A stretch of 64,000 bases of DNA from Massilia sp. Root133 (GTDB taxonomy: Bacteria; Pseudomonadota; Gammaproteobacteria; Burkholderiales; Burkholderiaceae_D), in NCBI RefSeq assembly GCF_001426525.1, contig NZ_LMEW01000036.1, positions 195,947 to 259,946 on the forward strand, written 5' to 3'. Below, piece after piece: positions 61,633 through 64,000 of the stretch (positions are counted from its first letter, which is position 1; the number at the start of each line of letters is the position of its first letter). The notes beneath the pieces are model-generated. The model saw nothing but the letters and a program-made list of their open reading frames with translations. It did not search any database and was not told the DNA's origin. Both the position numbers and the translations under genes were made by a program.

Positions 61633-61815
61633 ATGGCAGTTCAACAGAATAAGAAGTCCCCGTCGAAGCGCGGCATGCACCGTTCGCACGATTTCCTGAC
61701 CGCCCCGAACCTGGCAGTCGAGCCGACCACCGGCGAAACGCACCTGCGTCACCACATCAGCCCGAACGGTTTCTACCGTGGCCGTAAAGTGCTCAAGACC
61801 AAGAACGACGAGTAA
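61633..61815 (+). CDS. rpmF: 50S ribosomal protein L32
   Basis: 60 residues, MAVQQNKKSPSKRGMHRSHD at the start and ISPNGFYRGRKVL at the end, no zinc cysteines (the C-minus type). AGGAG precedes the ATG. A terminator follows, so plsX may use its own promoter. Confidence 0.98.
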   Translation: MAVQQNKKSPSKRGMHRSHDFLTAPNLAVEPTTGETHLRHHISPNGFYRGRKVLKTKNDE

Positions 61816-61841
61816 TCGACGTCTTGCTGTTTTGTTCCATG

Positions 61842-61886
61842 AAAGCGGTGCAACGTATGTCGAATGCGTGGCGCCGCTTTTTCTTT
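61842..61886 (+). terminator. Terminator after rpmF
   Basis: AAAGCGG (61842-61848) pairs with CCGCTTT (61874-61880) around a 25-nt loop and is followed by TTCTTTT. Confidence 0.65.
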
Positions 61887-62003
61887 TGCGGTAACTCCGT
61901 CATTTACCACCCCACTGACTCGGCACTCATTGCAGCTCACCTTGTAGCCCGACGAGACCGAGCAGCCGCCGGCCGACCTTGAGCCCGCGGTTCATTCCGA
62001 CAA

Positions 62004-63044
62004 ATGACAATCAAAATTTCCATCGACTGCATGGGCGGCGACCACGGCCCCGCCGTGACCATCCCGGCAGCCCTCGCATTCCTCAAGCGCGAACCCGACG
62101 CCGAGCTGATCCTCGTAGGTCAGGAAGAGCTGGTCCGTGCTGAACTCAAGAAACATCACGCGGGCGACAACCCGCGCCTGACCGTCCGCCACGCCTCCGA
62201 CGTGGTCGCGATGGACGATCCCATCGAAGTCGCCCTGCGCCGCAAGAAGGATTCGTCGATGCGCGTGGCGATCGAGCTCGTCAAGGACGGCAGCGCCGAC
62301 GTCTGCGTCTCCGCCGGCAATACGGGCGCGCTGATGGCCATCTCGCGTTATGTCCTGAAGACCATGGCCGACGTCGACCGTCCGGCCATCTGCTCGATCC
62401 TGCCGAACCAGAAGGGCGGTCCGACGTACATGCTCGACCTGGGCGCCAACGTCGACTGCGAGCCCCATCACTTGCACCAGTTCGCCATCATGGGCGCCGT
62501 GCTGTTCGAGGCGATGGAACACCGCCGCCCGAGCATCGGCCTGCTGAATGTCGGCACGGAAGAGATCAAGGGCAACGAAGTGGTCAAGGCCACCGCGCCC
62601 CTGTTGCGGGCCGACCATGAACGCGGCGTGCTGAATTTCCATGGCAATGTGGAAGGTAACGATATCTTCAAGGGCACCGTCGACGTCGTCGTATGCGACG
62701 GGTTCGTCGGCAACGTGACCCTGAAGGCGATCGAGGGCCTGTCGCGCTTCGTTAAATCGGTGTTCCTCGAAACGACGATGTCGAAGATCGGCGCCCTGTT
62801 CGCGCGCAAATCGCTCAAGAAGCTGAACCCCGAAAGTTATAACGGCGCCGGCCTGCTGGGCCTCAAAGGCCTGGTCTTCAAGAGCCATGGCGGTGCCAAT
62901 GCCTACGCCTACGAGTGGGCACTTCGACGCGCTTTTGACGCGGCGAAATATAATGTGCAAGCGCAACTCTCGACCTTGATCGCCGAAATGTTGCCGCAAG
63001 CTCCCAATCCGGAAGCGCCTGGCTCAACTATTCAGCAGGGTTAG
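62004..63044 (+). CDS. plsX: Phosphate acyltransferase PlsX
   Basis: 346 residues. Turns acyl-ACP into acyl-phosphate for phospholipid synthesis. ISIDCMGGDHGPAVTIPAAL at the start, SAGNTGALMA, LDLGANVDC and VCDGFVGNVTLKAIEG are typical. It ends 2 bp before fabH, so the two are one transcript linking phospholipid and fatty acid initiation. Confidence 0.97.
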   Translation: MTIKISIDCMGGDHGPAVTIPAALAFLKREPDAELILVGQEELVRAELKKHHAGDNPRLTVRHASDVVAMDDPIEVALRRKKDSSMRVAIELVKDGSADVCVSAGNTGALMAISRYVLKTMADVDRPAICSILPNQKGGPTYMLDLGANVDCEPHHLHQFAIMGAVLFEAMEHRRPSIGLLNVGTEEIKGNEVVKATAPLLRADHERGVLNFHGNVEGNDIFKGTVDVVVCDGFVGNVTLKAIEGLSRFVKSVFLETTMSKIGALFARKSLKKLNPESYNGAGLLGLKGLVFKSHGGANAYAYEWALRRAFDAAKYNVQAQLSTLIAEMLPQAPNPEAPGSTIQQG

Positions 63045-63046
63045 CA

Positions 63047-64000
63047 ATGACATACAGCAAAATTATCGGTACCGGCAGCTATCTGCCCGCGAAGCGTGTC
63101 ACCAACGACGACCTCGCGGCGCAGCTCGCCGCCAAGGGCATCGAAACGTCGGACGAATGGATCGTCACCCGCAGCGGCATTTCCGCCCGCCACTACGCCG
63201 CGCCCGACGAAAACGCGTCGGACCTGGCCGTGAACGCGGCGCGCAAGGCGCTCGAAGCGTCCGGCCTCGAAGCGGAGCAGATCGACCTGATCATCGTCGC
63301 CACGTCGACGCCGGATTATTTCGGCAGCTTCCCGAGCACGGCCTGCATCGTCCAGAACAAGCTGGGCATGCGCAACAACAGCGCCGCGTTCGACATGGGC
63401 GCCGTGTGCTCGGGCTTCGTCTACGCGATGGCGACGGCCGATGCCTTCATCAAGGCCGGCAACGCGAAGAACGTGCTCGTGATCGGCACGGAAGTGTTCT
63501 CGCGCATCCTCGACTTCGATGACCGCAGCACTTGCGTGCTGTTCGGCGACGGCGCCGGCGCCGTCGTGCTGGCCGCGTCCGAGGAGCCGGGTGTGCTGGC
63601 CGTCAAGCTGCATGCCGACGGCAGCCACGGCGGCATCCTGTGCGGCCCCGCGAACCCGTCGAACCAGGCCTCGAACCAGAAATTCCTGTACATGGATGGC
63701 CCGGCCGTCTTCAAGCTGGCCGTCTCCGTGCTGGAAAAGGTCGCCAACGAAGCGCTGGCGCATGCGCAGATGCCGGCTGGCGACATCGACTGGCTGATCC
63801 CGCACCAGGCCAACCTGCGCATCATGACGGGCACCGCGAAGAAACTCGGGCTCCCGGCCGACAAGATGGTCGTGACCGTCCACGAACACGGCAACACGTC
63901 GGCCGCGTCGATCCCGCTGGCACTCGATGTCGCGATGCGCGACGGCCGCATCAAGCCGGGCCACAACGTCATGATGGAAGGCGTCGGCGGCGGCTTTACC
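63047..64000 (+). CDS. fabH: 3-oxoacyl-ACP synthase III FabH, C-terminus cut by window edge
   Basis: First condensing enzyme of fatty acid synthesis, joining acetyl-CoA and malonyl-ACP. The 318 visible codons start MTYSKIIGTGSYLPAKRVTN. Active-site cysteine in MGAVCSGFVYAM, histidine in LIPHQANLRIM and asparagine in HEHGNTSAAS are all present; the last visible residues GVGGGFT belong to the C-terminal motif, so only about ten residues are missing. Confidence 0.97.
   Translation, partial: MTYSKIIGTGSYLPAKRVTNDDLAAQLAAKGIETSDEWIVTRSGISARHYAAPDENASDLAVNAARKALEASGLEAEQIDLIIVATSTPDYFGSFPSTACIVQNKLGMRNNSAAFDMGAVCSGFVYAMATADAFIKAGNAKNVLVIGTEVFSRILDFDDRSTCVLFGDGAGAVVLAASEEPGVLAVKLHADGSHGGILCGPANPSNQASNQKFLYMDGPAVFKLAVSVLEKVANEALAHAQMPAGDIDWLIPHQANLRIMTGTAKKLGLPADKMVVTVHEHGNTSAASIPLALDVAMRDGRIKPGHNVMMEGVGGGFT

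Noticed and set aside
63041..63964. 307-codon minus-strand frame at the right edge
   Set aside because: The plus strand carries fabH with all three catalytic residues; the antisense frame has no support.

Overview
The window is a GC-rich (roughly 65% by eye) chromosomal segment of a motile betaproteobacterium, most likely Oxalobacteraceae of the Massilia/Telluria group. This rests on gene order (flhDC-motAB-che cluster, yceD-rpmF-plsX-fabH, earP-efp with an Arg32 EF-P), PEP-CTERM proteins and dispersed GGGGTCAGAGC palindromes. I see no prophage, insertion sequence, CRISPR array or rRNA; the segment is mostly vertically inherited core genome. All names come from reading motifs, with no database search.

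Layout. 1-532: start of a kynureninase gene leaving the window. 533-14565: motility and chemotaxis block. Three sigma-28-like promoters exactly 76 bp apart precede flhD, then flhC, a membrane-anchored methyltransferase, motA, motB, a short CheZ-like protein, cheY, cheA, cheW, cheR, cheD, cheB, a second cheY and full-length cheZ. An EAL/HDOD-type protein and a convergent PilZ brake protein (YcgR) close the block, so flagellar switching, signal output and c-di-GMP braking sit together. 14674-25000: housekeeping genes (panC, scpA, DUF3460, a FabMG-type protein, metG, apbC/mrp), an RlmN-like radical SAM enzyme, a 2H phosphoesterase and a diguanylate cyclase.

25170-29431: translation block. gltX is followed by eight identical-type tRNA genes (three Ala-GGC, five Glu-UUC), then earP and efp, whose products act together (EarP rhamnosylates EF-P Arg32). 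29507-36158: Tat-type amidase, MFS exporter, a T6SS-associated lipoprotein next to an N-lobe-less pseudokinase, dbpA, and initiator tRNA-Met. 36217-45000: a methyltransferase, a small zinc-ribbon protein, sbcC/sbcD, a YcaQ-type DNA glycosylase and a hemerythrin-like protein under a possible Crp/Fnr-type palindrome.

45113-54774: DUF349 protein, moaE, crcB, yiaA, a CLC antiporter of possible fluoride type, clpB with a heat-shock-like promoter, and a pair of related PEP-CTERM secreted proteins. 55209-64000: aceA, rlmJ with a basic C-terminal extension, an EAL-HDOD protein, an RsmI-like methylase, yceF, and the yceD-rpmF-plsX-fabH fatty acid/ribosome cluster, with fabH leaving the right edge.

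Nothing here is clearly a wholly new system. The most unusual signals are the phased triple sigma-28 array ahead of the flagellar master operon, palindromic hairpins inserted inside the motility operon, the twin PEP-CTERM genes and the orphan TssQ/pseudokinase pair.
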